A stretch of DNA of 64,000 bases from a marine gamma proteobacterium HTCC2148. Lineage in GTDB: Bacteria; Pseudomonadota; Gammaproteobacteria; Pseudomonadales; Halieaceae. Below the pieces are notes generated by a model. The model saw nothing but the letters and a program-made list of their open reading frames with translations, searched no databases and had not been told where the DNA came from. The stretch's first letter is position 1. Each line of letters begins with the position of its first letter. The stretch is taken from positions 193,782 to 257,781 of the forward strand of contig DS999223.1 in the NCBI GenBank assembly GCA_000156295.1. Direction: 5' to 3'. Shown here piece by piece: positions 1-9,292 of this stretch. The position numbers and the translations under genes are program-made.

Positions 1-991
1 ATGCCAGACTGTAGTGGACATGCTTGGCAGCGCTATCAGGTAGTCCAGAATGCCGGTGAAAAAAGCTTCGACAGCAAAAGCCCCAGGCTCCGAATGCAAC
101 AAAACAGGTCAGCAGTACAAACGACAAGACCATGTTGAGATTGGATAGCCAGCGGATACCTCTGACAACTCCTGAACTGGCTGAAATTGTAGAAGCGATC
201 ATAATGACGAGAACTGCCAGAACCAGCGCCTCGGTGGTCGGTTTTCCAGCAGAATTGACTATCCACTCGGCGCCAGATATTCGATGAATCCCGAATGCAA
301 ACTGGGTGACTCCGTACCCTATGGTGACACCGACTCCGATGACGGTTGCGAGAATCGCTGCCGTATCGACGACGTTACCAGCTATCCGTGAAGTGCGGCC
401 TACCATGAGTGGCGAAAGTGGTGACCTGATGGTCAGGGGTAAATTGCGGTGATAGCTGAAGTAAGCCATGGACATGCCAACGATGCCATAGCAGCCCCAA
501 GGGGTAAGACCATAATGTAAAAGTGTCCATTTGTAAGCATTACGAACATTATTGGCGGCGAGGCTGTCGCTATTACCCAATATCACATCGGGATTGTTAA
601 CGAAGTGAAAGATCGGTTCCGCAGTAGAGTAAGTAAGCATACCTACCCCGATGCCGGCACCAAACATCATTGAAAACCAGGCAAAATTTGAAAACTCGGG
701 TCTCTCGTGAGGTTTGCCAAGCCTGATTTTACCTGTTCGTGGCCACAGCGCGAGAAGCAGGCAAATCAACATAAAAGATGCAGTGGCGATAATGTACCAA
801 CTGTTGAATACCGAGATGGTGACCACCTGCACGCGGGCAAGCATGTCGGCCGCCTGGTCAGAGGTCGATGCCCAAACAATGAGCAACAGGATAATTCCCT
901 TGGAAGAGAGCGATATCCACTTGTTATAACCCTGGTAAAAACCTGCACCTTCCAGGTGGGTCGTTCCTGAGGCGGCATCCGAAGTAGGCAT
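1..991 (-). pseudogene. BCCT-family betaine/carnitine/choline transporter, cut by window edge and frameshifted
   Basis: Reading the minus strand from ATG 991 gives about 300 codons of a BCCT secondary transporter. This family imports quaternary amines (glycine betaine, choline, carnitine, proline betaine) across the inner membrane with Na+ or H+. Visible are the early FSMMFGAGIGVGML stretch, TAEPIFHF, the YGLTPWGCYG segment and a GVGVTIGYG membrane segment. At plus-strand 76-79 a four-base run (TTTT on the minus strand) breaks the frame. Before it the protein reads FVAFGAWGF. After it the family-like AVEAFFTGILDYL and LPSMSTTVW continue only in the next frame. One extra base in the run explains this. 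The 3' third lies outside the window. It diverges from the oxygenase-like gene at 1131 and probably fed the same cluster. BCCT identity is firm; true pseudogene versus homopolymer sequencing error is open. Confidence 0.75.
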
Positions 992-1130
992 TATTATTTT
1001 TCTTCGCTGAGTGAAAAAATATGAGTGTACAGCAAAATATTTGAGGTGTATGTTCCACGAAAAGTCTTGCACATTTCAGCTGATATGCTCGTATTGAAGC
1101 TCGCGACGCAATCATGCGGAGGATGCCAGT

Positions 1131-2153
1131 ATGGCCAATCAAAAAAGTGCTGATGCACCCATGGGTGCTGTGCTGCCGTTTCCCGGCGAGACACCGATAG
1201 GGTACCTGCCGCTTGTCGACGAACCCGAGTTCAATCCGGGTAGGCACCTGGCCCTTGAGCTTCCCCAGGCGGTTACGCATCTAGAAGGGCTTGGTTATAG
1301 CGCGGAGTCAGTTTCCCAGTGCCTTCTGCGTTTGGTTTAGTGCGCCTTTAGAATCCTGTCTGATGAAGGTTTGTCGATAATGGAAGATATCTGCGCGCAG
1401 ATATACTTCAATCGGAATGACAGTGGTGGCACCGGAAAATCACGGTTGGGTTCTTTTGCCCGGGGGGCAGGGTACCGCTCGCGCTTCATCCGCGATTTCT
1501 GTGACAGTGTTGATCTGGCCGAACACCTGGGCAGCATAGCGGGTGTGCAGTTGGGGCGACATTCGGTGCCCGCTGTAGCCTGTGGCATTAACTACGCTCC
1601 TGAAGACATTGCCCAAGCGGTCGATACATGGCACGTCGATTCTGTCGCCTTCGATATGGTTATGATGATTTCTGATCCGGCGGTGATTAAGGGCGGCGAA
1701 TTTCAGGTATTTCAAGGAACCAAACAAGAAGGGCAGTCTCTGCTAGGCATACGTGGCGAGGAGGGTCGCGATTCTGAGTTACCGGCAGAGCGAGTCACAA
1801 CAGTCGCTTTCCCTGATGCGGGCTATGGGTTTTTGCAGCAGGGTAATATGATTTTTCATCGCGCGTGCCGGCTGTTGGAAAAAGCTGAGCGGGTCACCTT
1901 GATTCCTTCTTTTGAAGTATTGCCAGCTTCAAGTCGGGATGCCACAAACTCTATTAATATGTTGGAGTGGACTGACCCTGGGTTGGAGGCTGAGCTGGCA
2001 CGGCGCGAAATATGGAGAGCTGCCGCCAGGCTCAATGCGCTGCTCGATTCTATTTCAATCGCAGATGATAGAGGAACTCTGCATCGACTCATCGGAGATG
2101 CGCTGGAACCTTTAACCAGTTTACGGGCGTCGCTAAAGGAACCTAGGTCATGA
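1131..2153 (+). pseudogene. Putative Fe(II)/2-oxoglutarate oxygenase-like gene interrupted by an in-frame TAG
   Basis: A GGAGG Shine-Dalgarno at 1119-1123 precedes ATG 1131. The frame runs 69 codons to TAG at 1338-1340 and then continues in the same frame to TGA 2151-2153, about 340 codons in all. The protein sense continues across the stop (QCLLRLV, stop, CAFRILSDEGL), so this is one gene with a nonsense codon; a single C-to-A change from TCG would produce it. The second part has WHVDS (an HxD iron motif), a later candidate His in MIFHRACRLL and an Arg in ERVTLIPSF. That resembles the 2-His-1-Asp plus Arg set of phytanoyl-CoA-type oxygenases, but the family call is inference. A shortened protein could start at TTG 1371 or ATG 1380. 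The stop overlaps the next gene's ATG by 4 bp, so the two are translationally coupled. Confidence 0.6.
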
Positions 2154-3121
2154 ACTCAATTCCGGCACTGGCGGGTCGTAAAGTGTTGTTAACCGGCGCA
2201 GCAGGATGTATCGGTGCGTGGGCAGTCAAACTGCTGCGCGACATGGATGCGATACCTGTTGTGTTTGACATTACAGACAATCGTGAGCGGCTTGACTTCA
2301 TAATGCCCGATGCTGACAAGGTCATCTGGGAAATAGGTGACATTACCGACTACGACCAACTACTGCGAACGGTAGACCGCTACGATGTCACTGCGATCAT
2401 TCATCTTGCCGCCTTGCAGGTTCCCTTTTGTAAAGCCGATCCGGTCAAAAGTGCCGCGATTAATGTCATGGGCTCTACACATATTCTGGAGTGCGCCAGG
2501 CAGACCGGTATCAAGCGCCTTGCCTATGCCAGCTCCATCGCTGCTCCTGCAATGGGGGATAGCTCGTGGCTCTCGACGCTTTACGGTGCCCATAAGGTGT
2601 GCGCAGAGCAGATGGCGTCGGTGTACTGGCAGGATTGGCAAGTACCCAGCGTGGGAATTCGCCCAGCCATTATTTACGGGCCGGGGCGTGACCAGGGAAT
2701 GAGTTCGGCGCCTACCGTCGCGATGTTGGCAGCCCAATGCAGGCGGCCGTATCACATTCCCTTCGGTGGAGAAGTGAGCTATGTACACGCAGAAGATGCG
2801 GCAATTCGCTTCATTGCCGCGGTGGGCCGAAAAGGAGAGGGCGCTCCGGTCTTTGATCTTAACGGAACCCCAGCCGATATTAATGAGTTGCTGGATTTGA
2901 TTAGGGCCTGTATTGCGGATGCGGAGCTGACTCACTCCAAAGAGCCACTGCCGTTCCCTGCAACGCCAGATGACGGACAACTCAATGCCTATTTGAACGT
3001 TGCGCCCTGCAGACCACTGAAACAGGGAATAGGCGACACGCTGGCTTGTTTTGAAGCTGCGCAGGCGAGGGGTACGGATTTGCCCGAACTTCTTGAGCGA
3101 ACTATGGGGAAAACGGGATGA
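2150..3121 (+). CDS. NAD-dependent epimerase/dehydratase (extended SDR)
   Basis: This 323-residue extended short-chain dehydrogenase/reductase has the Rossmann GxxGxxG near residues 15-22 (LTGAAGCIGAW), an IIHLAA segment, the Ser of YASSIAAP and the catalytic YxxxK as YGAHK. Enzymes of this fold epimerise, dehydrate or oxidise nucleotide sugars, sugar acids or related alcohols using bound NAD(P); the substrate cannot be read from sequence. The ATG overlaps the stop of the oxygenase-like gene by 4 bp and the gene overlaps the following FAH hydrolase by 4 bp, so it sits in a translationally coupled catabolic operon. It looks intact and of normal length, unlike its upstream neighbour. Confidence 0.85.
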   Translation: MNSIPALAGRKVLLTGAAGCIGAWAVKLLRDMDAIPVVFDITDNRERLDFIMPDADKVIWEIGDITDYDQLLRTVDRYDVTAIIHLAALQVPFCKADPVKSAAINVMGSTHILECARQTGIKRLAYASSIAAPAMGDSSWLSTLYGAHKVCAEQMASVYWQDWQVPSVGIRPAIIYGPGRDQGMSSAPTVAMLAAQCRRPYHIPFGGEVSYVHAEDAAIRFIAAVGRKGEGAPVFDLNGTPADINELLDLIRACIADAELTHSKEPLPFPATPDDGQLNAYLNVAPCRPLKQGIGDTLACFEAAQARGTDLPELLERTMGKTG

Positions 3122-3963
3122 AGCTTGTTCATTTTGGTGGGAAATCTAAAGAGAGAGCCGGCGTCATCGACGCTAAAGGCAGGTTGCGTGACGTAAGCGA
3201 GAAGATCGAGCTTTGGACGGGCGATACGCTGGGTGATGAGAGTCTGGCTTGCGTGCAACGTTGCCTGCAGGATTTCCCGCCGGTGAGTGGAGAGGTCAGA
3301 TTAGGAGCGCCTGTGGGCCGCGTGGGCAAGATTGTAGGTTGTGCCCTGACCTATGGGAAACATGCGGCAGAGGCGGGCCTGGAGCTTCCTGCAGACCCTA
3401 TGTTCATGCTGACATCACCAACGGCGATTAATGGTCCAATGGACGATGTGATCATACCGCGAGGTGGCACCCAGTTAGACTGGGAAGCAGAATTGGCCGT
3501 GGTTATTGGCAAAGGAGGCAGCTACATACAGGTTGAAGATGCATTGAGTCACGTCGCCGGATTTTGCGTCTCCAACGATGTGTCTGAGCGGGTGTTTCAG
3601 CTAGAGCGAGGCACACAGTGGACCAAGGGCAAAAGCGCCGATACCTTGAAGCCACTTGGCCCCTGGTTAGTGACTCGTGATGAGGTTGGCGATCCCAATA
3701 GTCTGGCGATCTCGATGACAGTAAATGGCGATCGTATGCAGTCGAGCAATACATCCGATATGGTTTTCTCGATAGCCGAACTTATCTCGCGTATCTCCGA
3801 TTACCTCAGCTGGATGCCGGGCGACGTACTGATGACCGGGACACCAGCCGGTGTAGGCTTCGGTATGAATCCGCAGCTCTATCTCAAGCCGGGTGACGTG
3901 ATGGAAGCGCGTATCGAAAAACTGGGTGCGCAGCGCTCAGTGGTGAAAAGTTATGCCGGTTAA
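3118..3963 (+). CDS. Fumarylacetoacetate hydrolase (FAH) family protein
   Basis: A 281-residue FAH-superfamily enzyme of the short bacterial type. The C-terminal catalytic domain starts near residue 70 (GKIVGCALTYGKHAAEAG), carries the acidic metal site DWEAELAVVIG, then FCVSNDVSER, QWTKGKSADT, LGPWLVT and the closing MTGTPAGVG. Members cleave C-C or C-O bonds of beta-diketo acids or decarboxylate 2-oxo acids in a metal-dependent way. Close relatives include 2,4-diketo-3-deoxy-sugar-acid hydrolases and ureidoglycolate-lyase-like proteins. With two SDRs and an enolase-superfamily enzyme beside it, a diketo-acid cleavage step is plausible, but this is inferred from context. It overlaps the upstream gene by 4 bp and the downstream SDR by 11 bp. 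Confidence 0.85.
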   Translation: MKLVHFGGKSKERAGVIDAKGRLRDVSEKIELWTGDTLGDESLACVQRCLQDFPPVSGEVRLGAPVGRVGKIVGCALTYGKHAAEAGLELPADPMFMLTSPTAINGPMDDVIIPRGGTQLDWEAELAVVIGKGGSYIQVEDALSHVAGFCVSNDVSERVFQLERGTQWTKGKSADTLKPLGPWLVTRDEVGDPNSLAISMTVNGDRMQSSNTSDMVFSIAELISRISDYLSWMPGDVLMTGTPAGVGFGMNPQLYLKPGDVMEARIEKLGAQRSVVKSYAG

Positions 3964-4714
3964 TAGTCCCTCTCGAGTGGTGGTGGTGACTGGCGGCTCG
4001 CAGAATATAGGTTTGGCTATCGCTCAGCGCTTTGCTGAAAGTGGTGCAGCGGTAGTGTCCGCAGACCGTTTACCACCTGAGGATGATCGCATCGAGTTTA
4101 TGCAAACAGATATCACCAGTGAGGCACAGGTTGTCGCGCTGATGGAAAACGTGGTTCAAAGGCACGGACGCCTGGACGTGCTGATCAACAATGCAGGAGT
4201 GAGTGTAGAAGTTCCGATACAGGAAATGTCGGAAGAGCAGTGGGAGAGGGTGATGAACGTCAACGTAAAAGGTGCCTTTCTGACCACTAAACATGCTCTT
4301 AAACCTATGACATGTGAAGGTGTTATCGATCCGGCGATAGTTAATATTGCCTCTATTGAAGCGCTGGGCGCTAATCCGTTGCATGCGGCGTATGCGGCAT
4401 CGAAGGGGGCTATTACTGCCTTCACGCATAATACTGCGCTGGAATATGGCGAGCATGGAATTCGCTGCAATGCAGTCTCGCCAGGTTGGATAAATACGCC
4501 ATTCAATGATGCGTTATTGTCCGGTCATCCGAATAGAAGCCAACTGGAGAGTCAAATCAAATCGCTGCATCCAGTGGGTCGTTTAGGCGAGGTGACTGAC
4601 ATTGCCGAAGCTGTGTTCTGGTTGGCTAGCGGTGCGGCAGCGTTTGTGAGTGGGCAGACGCTGGTAGTGGACGGTGGGCGCTTGTCCAAGTTACCACTTC
4701 CCGAATTGCAGTAG
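3953..4714 (+). CDS. Classical SDR-family oxidoreductase
   Basis: A 253-residue classical short-chain dehydrogenase. The cofactor motif TGGSQNIG lies near residue 14, the structural NNAG motif in LINNAGVSVE, the catalytic Ser in VNIASIEA, and YxxxK as YAASK, followed by CNAVSPGWINTP and the C-terminal FVSGQTLVVDGG. It is built like 3-oxoacyl-ACP reductase or glucose/fucose dehydrogenase relatives. An acidic residue after the second strand (SADRLP) hints at NAD rather than NADP preference, though weakly. The ATG lies 11 bp inside the FAH gene. Substrate unknown; probably an alcohol or sugar-acid dehydrogenase of the cluster's pathway. Confidence 0.85.
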   Translation: MPVNSPSRVVVVTGGSQNIGLAIAQRFAESGAAVVSADRLPPEDDRIEFMQTDITSEAQVVALMENVVQRHGRLDVLINNAGVSVEVPIQEMSEEQWERVMNVNVKGAFLTTKHALKPMTCEGVIDPAIVNIASIEALGANPLHAAYAASKGAITAFTHNTALEYGEHGIRCNAVSPGWINTPFNDALLSGHPNRSQLESQIKSLHPVGRLGEVTDIAEAVFWLASGAAAFVSGQTLVVDGGRLSKLPLPELQ

Positions 4715-4732
4715 ACGGGAGTATCCGGTTCA

Positions 4733-5494
4733 GTGTCTAAGACGGTTGCAAACAAACTTGTGATGATTACCGGCGCCTCTGGCGGGGTTGGTTATGAATG
4801 TGCCAGCTTGTTCGCCAGCGAAGGCGCGAACGTATTTCTGGTGGGGCGTGACAGTGCGCGCCTGCAAATAGCCTCCAGGAAGCTCGCAAAAATGAGCGGC
4901 GTGCACCTCAATCATTTGGCGGGGGACATCTGCCAGTCTACCTTTGCGGGCGAAGCCTTTAAGTTTGCGACGCAAGCGTTCAATCAACCGGTGGATATTC
5001 TGGTAAACAACGCAGGAGCGATAGTGCGCAGCGATGCCATCGACACAACTGACGACCAGTGGCGTGAAGTTATGGCAGTTAACGTTGATTCGGTGTTTTA
5101 CCTCAGTCGAGCAGCTGCCAGACAGATGCCAGAAGGAAGCGCAATCGTCAACATTTCGTCGACCTGTGGGCAGGTTGGGGTTGCTGGGTTGGCTGCCTAT
5201 TGCGCTGGCAAAGGGGCTGTCAACCAGTTGACCCGAGCAATGGCTCTGGAGCTCGCTCCGCGCAAAATTTCGGTGAACGCTGTTGCGCCCGGGGCAATTG
5301 ACTCGCCCATGCTCTATGCCATGCATGCAACCGGAGTCAGTCGTGAGCAGGTTCAAAAAGAGAATCTGGCTCAAATCCCAATCGGGCAGTTGGCAACTCC
5401 GCAAGATGTCGCTCGGGCGGTACTGTTTTTGGCGAGTGAACCTCACGTGACTGGTACGGTGCTTGCCCTGGACGGTGGTTATACTGCGGCATAG
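4733..5494 (+). CDS. Classical SDR-family oxidoreductase (second copy type)
   Basis: A 253-residue classical SDR that differs clearly from its neighbour, so it is not a recent duplicate. Motifs: TGASGGVG near residues 14-21, NNAG in ILVNNAGAIV, Ser in NISSTCGQ, YxxxK as YCAGK, NAVAPGAIDSPM and the C-terminal VLALDGGY. The start is taken as GTG 4733, 18 bp after the previous stop, with GGGAG at 4717-4721 as a rather distant ribosome site. An NAD(P)-dependent alcohol/ketone oxidoreductase acting in the cytoplasm is expected. Two unlike SDRs beside an FAH hydrolase and an enolase-superfamily enzyme is a layout known from sugar-acid catabolism, but the substrate here is unknown. Confidence 0.83.
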   Translation: MSKTVANKLVMITGASGGVGYECASLFASEGANVFLVGRDSARLQIASRKLAKMSGVHLNHLAGDICQSTFAGEAFKFATQAFNQPVDILVNNAGAIVRSDAIDTTDDQWREVMAVNVDSVFYLSRAAARQMPEGSAIVNISSTCGQVGVAGLAAYCAGKGAVNQLTRAMALELAPRKISVNAVAPGAIDSPMLYAMHATGVSREQVQKENLAQIPIGQLATPQDVARAVLFLASEPHVTGTVLALDGGYTAA

Positions 5495-5557
5495 AGAGGG
5501 AGGGTTTTACCGCATCGTTACTTAATAGGCATTTTTTCGACAAATAAGGTTCTATTG

Positions 5558-6664
5558 ATGAAGATTGCAGAGATACACATATACGATCATGAACTCCCCG
5601 TGAAGAATGGTCCGTTTGTCATGGCGAAAGCCCTGGTCCACTCGCTTAATACCACTATTGTGAAACTTGTCTCAGATAACGGTTTGGTTGGCTGGGGAGA
5701 GACGTGTCCCGTGGGACCTACTTATGCACCTAGTCACGGAGCCGGTGCAAGGGCGGCGTTGTGTGAAATTGCGCCGGGCTTGTTAGGCGCTAGTGGACTC
5801 ACGCCACTGTCGGTTCGGCGTGTTATGGACGAACGTTTGAACGGACATCGTTACGCCAAGGCTGCAGTTGATATCGCAATATACGACTTACTGGGAAAAC
5901 ACACGGGTATGCGCGTTGCCGATCTTCTGGGCGGTGCGGTAACAGAGTCTGTGCCCTCTTATTACTCTTCGGGTGTGGGTTCGCCAGAAGAGATCGCAAG
6001 AATTGCGGCGGATAAAATGGCAGAGGGCTTTCTTAGAATGCAGGTTAAGGTGGGTGGTCGGCCGGTAGAGATGGACATCGAAGTCATCCACAGGGTTTGG
6101 GAGACAGTGGGCAAAGGTATGCGCCTTGCCGTGGATGCTAATCGAGGGTGGACTGCCCGGGATGCGATCCTGGTGAGTCAGGCGTGTCGAGATATTCCTT
6201 TTGTCATCGAACAGCCATGCAATACCATCGAGGAGATGGTAGCGGTCAGACCGCAACTCAATCACCCTGTCTATGCTGACGAGAGCGGGGTGGATATCAA
6301 CACAGTGCTGCGACTGATTGAGCAACGGGTGGTCGACGGATTTGGGATGAAAGTCACTCGTATTGGTGGTTTGCACGCGATGGCGACGTTCAGGGATATT
6401 TGTGAAGCGCGCAGTTTGCCCCATACCTGCGACGATGCCTGGGGGGGAGATATTATTGCGGCCGCCTGTACCCATATCGGTGCAACGATCAAGCCAAATT
6501 TGTTGGAGGGGGTCTGGCTGGCCCAACCCTTCATAGAGGGTCATTATGATTCTGAAAACGGAATTCGGATCGTAGACGGGCATATACCATTGCCCTCGGG
6601 CCCAGGGCTGGGTATCAGGCCAGATGAAAGTTTATTTGCTCAACCGATAGCCAGCTATGGCTGA
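5558..6664 (+). CDS. Enolase-superfamily enzyme resembling hydroxyproline-betaine 2-epimerase (HpbD-like)
   Basis: A 368-residue muconate-lactonizing-enzyme subgroup member. ATG 5558 is chosen over TTG 5555 because AAGG lies at 5546-5549 and family proteins begin MKIAEI. Visible are the paired acid/base lysines K164 (RMQVKVGG) and K265 ([11 protein letters not shown]), and the Mg2+ ligands D193 (LAVDAN), E218 (FVIEQP) and D241 (YADES). From memory, segments such as [17 protein letters not shown] and [20 protein letters not shown] closely match HpbD of Pelagibaca, which interconverts 4-hydroxyproline betaine epimers by proton abstraction at the alpha carbon. Related proteins dehydrate cis-3-hydroxyproline. 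A neighbouring BCCT carrier fits a betaine substrate. No Rieske demethylase is present, so the pathway may differ from the known one. It appears fully intact. Confidence 0.85.
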   Translation: MKIAEIHIYDHELPVKNGPFVMAKALVHSLNTTIVKLVSDNGLVGWGETCPVGPTYAPSHGAGARAALCEIAPGLLGASGLTPLSVRRVMDERLNGHRYAKAAVDIAIYDLLGKHTGMRVADLLGGAVTESVPSYYSSGVGSPEEIARIAADKMAEGFLRMQVKVGGRPVEMDIEVIHRVWETVGKGMRLAVDANRGWTARDAILVSQACRDIPFVIEQPCNTIEEMVAVRPQLNHPVYADESGVDINTVLRLIEQRVVDGFGMKVTRIGGLHAMATFRDICEARSLPHTCDDAWGGDIIAAACTHIGATIKPNLLEGVWLAQPFIEGHYDSENGIRIVDGHIPLPSGPGLGIRPDESLFAQPIASYG

Positions 6665-6922
6665 ATCGGCCGTTTTAATTCTATCAATGTCCTCTAATCT
6701 GAACAGACTGTCGCGGTTCATGACTATGAAAATAGCCTGCCGATAGACAGCCCTTAGATTAATTTTCTCGGGTGAACACGCAACGGTTGATGTTAGTGTG
6801 TCCTCTTGTTTCATCCAGATTCAGCGGTTTGGGTTAGCGTGAGGGTAAGTGGATTGTTGAGATAAGCAAATATTTGGGTAGAATCAGGACATAAAATAAT
6901 AATTAGTGAGGAGTTGTGAACC

Positions 6923-9216
6923 ATGAAGCACTCGATAGCACTGACCATGCCCGGTTTAGCCATTGTGCTGGCGCAAGTGGGAGGCGTAAACGCTCAGGAA
7001 TCTTCTCTGGCGCTCGAAGAAGTCATAGTCACTGCTACCAAGCGTGAGCAAAATCTTCAAGACGTCTCGGTTGCGGTTACCGCGCTTAGCGAAGATGTTT
7101 TGCGAGAAGCCCAGATCGTTTCATCAGAGGACCTGACCCAACTAGTACCCTCGCTGAACTTGCAGAAAGGATCCAATGTTCGCCAGACCTCGTTCAATAT
7201 CAGAGGTATAGGAACACAATCATTTAGCACTGCTGTAGAGCCCAGTGTCTCCACCATGTTGGACGGAGTTGTTATGGGTCGCTCTGGCCAGGCATTTATG
7301 CGCTTGCTGGATATTGAGAGAGTAGAGGTGTTGCGCGGGCCTCAGGGTACTCTTTTTGGTAAGAATTCCACTGGAGGTGTCGTGCATTTAATCACCCAGG
7401 ATCCGACAGATGAGTTTTCTGGAGAAGTGATGGGTTCGGTGCTTAGCGGTGATGAGTATCGAGCCGGTGCGACGATATCAGGACCCCTAACAGACACATT
7501 GGGTTTTAGGCTGACGGCATCGGGTTCAGATGTCGATGGCTATACTAAAAATTATTATGACGGCGACTATTACAATGGCAGCAAAGACTGGAGCGTTCGT
7601 GGCAAGTTGCGTTGGGACGCCACTGACAACCTGAGTCTAAAATGGGCCAGCGACTATTACGATGCAAAATGTGACTGTTCAGTTTCTCCTATGCGCTCAA
7701 TAGAGCCTTACGGCGGCAATGAGAGTGACGTACAGCAGGTTTTAGACAGAATTGCCCCGATTGTTCCCAGCGACGAAAACGACGAAGTGAACATCAACTC
7801 AATTCCGGCCACCGAGAACAGTCAGTGGGGACATTCGCTGGAGATTAATTGGGACATTGGCGAGTATTCATTGACTTCAATTACAGCTGCCCGGGGATTT
7901 GAGATCGATGGCAAAAGTGATGGCGATGTCGATGGGCAGCCAATCACACTTCTCGGTTTTGCACAGGTCGGGCAATCAGAACAGAATCAGGTTACCCAGG
8001 AACTGCGGCTGGCGTCACCCGCAAACGCGTCTTTCAACTACGTTGTCGGTTTGTTTTATTTCGATCAAACCGTCGAGCGACAATTCACCCGCTCATTTGA
8101 AATTGTTCCCGGGCTGCCTGGCGAGGGAATTGCGACTTTTGAGGCTGATACATCGAACTGGGCTGCTTTTGGTGAGGCGACGTGGCAATTCAGCGATAGC
8201 TGGCGCTTCATTTTTGGCGCACGCTACACCGAGGATGAATTAGACTTCGAGTTTGAACGGGTGCGGGAGGGTTTTCCGGTCGGTGTGCCTCAACCTGTGC
8301 CTCTGTCGGGGCAGGATACAGACGAGGACGATCTCTCGGGCAAGCTCGCGTTGCAGTGGGACTACAGTGATAACGGCATGACCTATCTGAGTTATACAGA
8401 GGGTTATAAGGGGCCCGCTTTCGATCTTACCTTCGGTACCGACCCGATTGACCTGGAGCGGATAGAGCCCGAGACATCGGAATCCTGGGAGCTGGGTCTT
8501 AAAACAAGGCTGTGGGATGGCCGACTGCAACTCAATCTGGCGCTGTTTGATGCGGTTTACAAAGACTTTCAGTCACAAGCATATTTCGATCCCGATGGCA
8601 TTCCAGACTGCCCTGATGATAACCCGGGGTGCGACCCCGATGATGACCCAGGTGGCTTCTTGCTGATCAATGCCGGTAAGGTAAGCACACAAGGCCTGGA
8701 GTTGGACCTGTTGGCTCAGTTAAGTGAGAATTTGCGCATCTCGGGAGGTCTGGCGATTATTGATGCCAAGATAGATGACTATCCCGCAGCGTTTGCAGTG
8801 ATGGCCAGAAATTTCGTGGTGAATGTCCGGATGGCCTGCAAGACCTGGGAGGAGGCGATCTGCCATTTTCTCCTGACTTGAAGCTTAATTTAGCGGCATC
8901 TTACACCTGGCAGCGTGATGACTTCTTTAATGTCATATTCAACGGGTCGGTTCGCTATCAAGACGAGGTGCAATTTGGACTGCACCAGGACGAGAATACG
9001 CTTGGCGACGCCTATACCCTATTAGATGCTGGCGTTTCGCTGCAAAGCCACAGCGATAGCTGGGAGGCCGCATTTTTTGTAAAGAATTTAACTGACGAGT
9101 TCTACCCCAGCTTCATTTTTGGTATGAACGCGGCTTTTGTTCCCAACGGTTACTTTCATCGCTACAGTAAATTGGCGGAACGCACCTACGGTATGGAGCT
9201 AAGGTATCGTTGGTAA
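6923..9216 (+). pseudogene. TonB-dependent outer-membrane receptor with -1 frameshift
   Basis: GAGGAG precedes ATG 6923. Residues 1-24 are a signal peptide (ending GGVNA), residues 32-40 a TonB-box-like EEVIVTATK, then the plug domain (NIRGIG, RVEVLRGPQGTLFGKNSTGG) and a beta-barrel. The first frame ends at TGA 8879-8881 after 652 codons, with non-family residues at its tail. The true barrel continues in another frame: from 8794 the reading CSDGQKFRGE then PFSPDLKLNLAASYTW runs to an aromatic C-terminus, YGMELRYRW, at 9216. One base missing from the TTT run at 8792-8794 accounts for it. Repaired length is about 765 residues, normal for the family. Such receptors import siderophores, B12 or oligomeric nutrients with TonB-ExbBD energy. 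An Asp-rich loop (CPDDNPGCDPDDDPGG) may bind Ca2+. Natural inactivation or a homopolymer error are both possible. Confidence 0.8.
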
Positions 9217-9292
9217 ACATTGAGAGAGTACTGCCCCTCCAATCTTAATTGTCTGGGGCCTCGCGTGTAGCGTAACTTCCCGTATTGCCCGA

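Noticed and set aside
4730-5446. A 238-codon minus-strand open frame opposite the second SDR
   Set aside because: The plus-strand SDR has all catalytic motifs; the antisense product has no recognisable pattern.
3953-5494. The two adjacent SDR genes as a tandem duplication
   Set aside because: They share only general SDR motifs; residues outside the motifs differ throughout.
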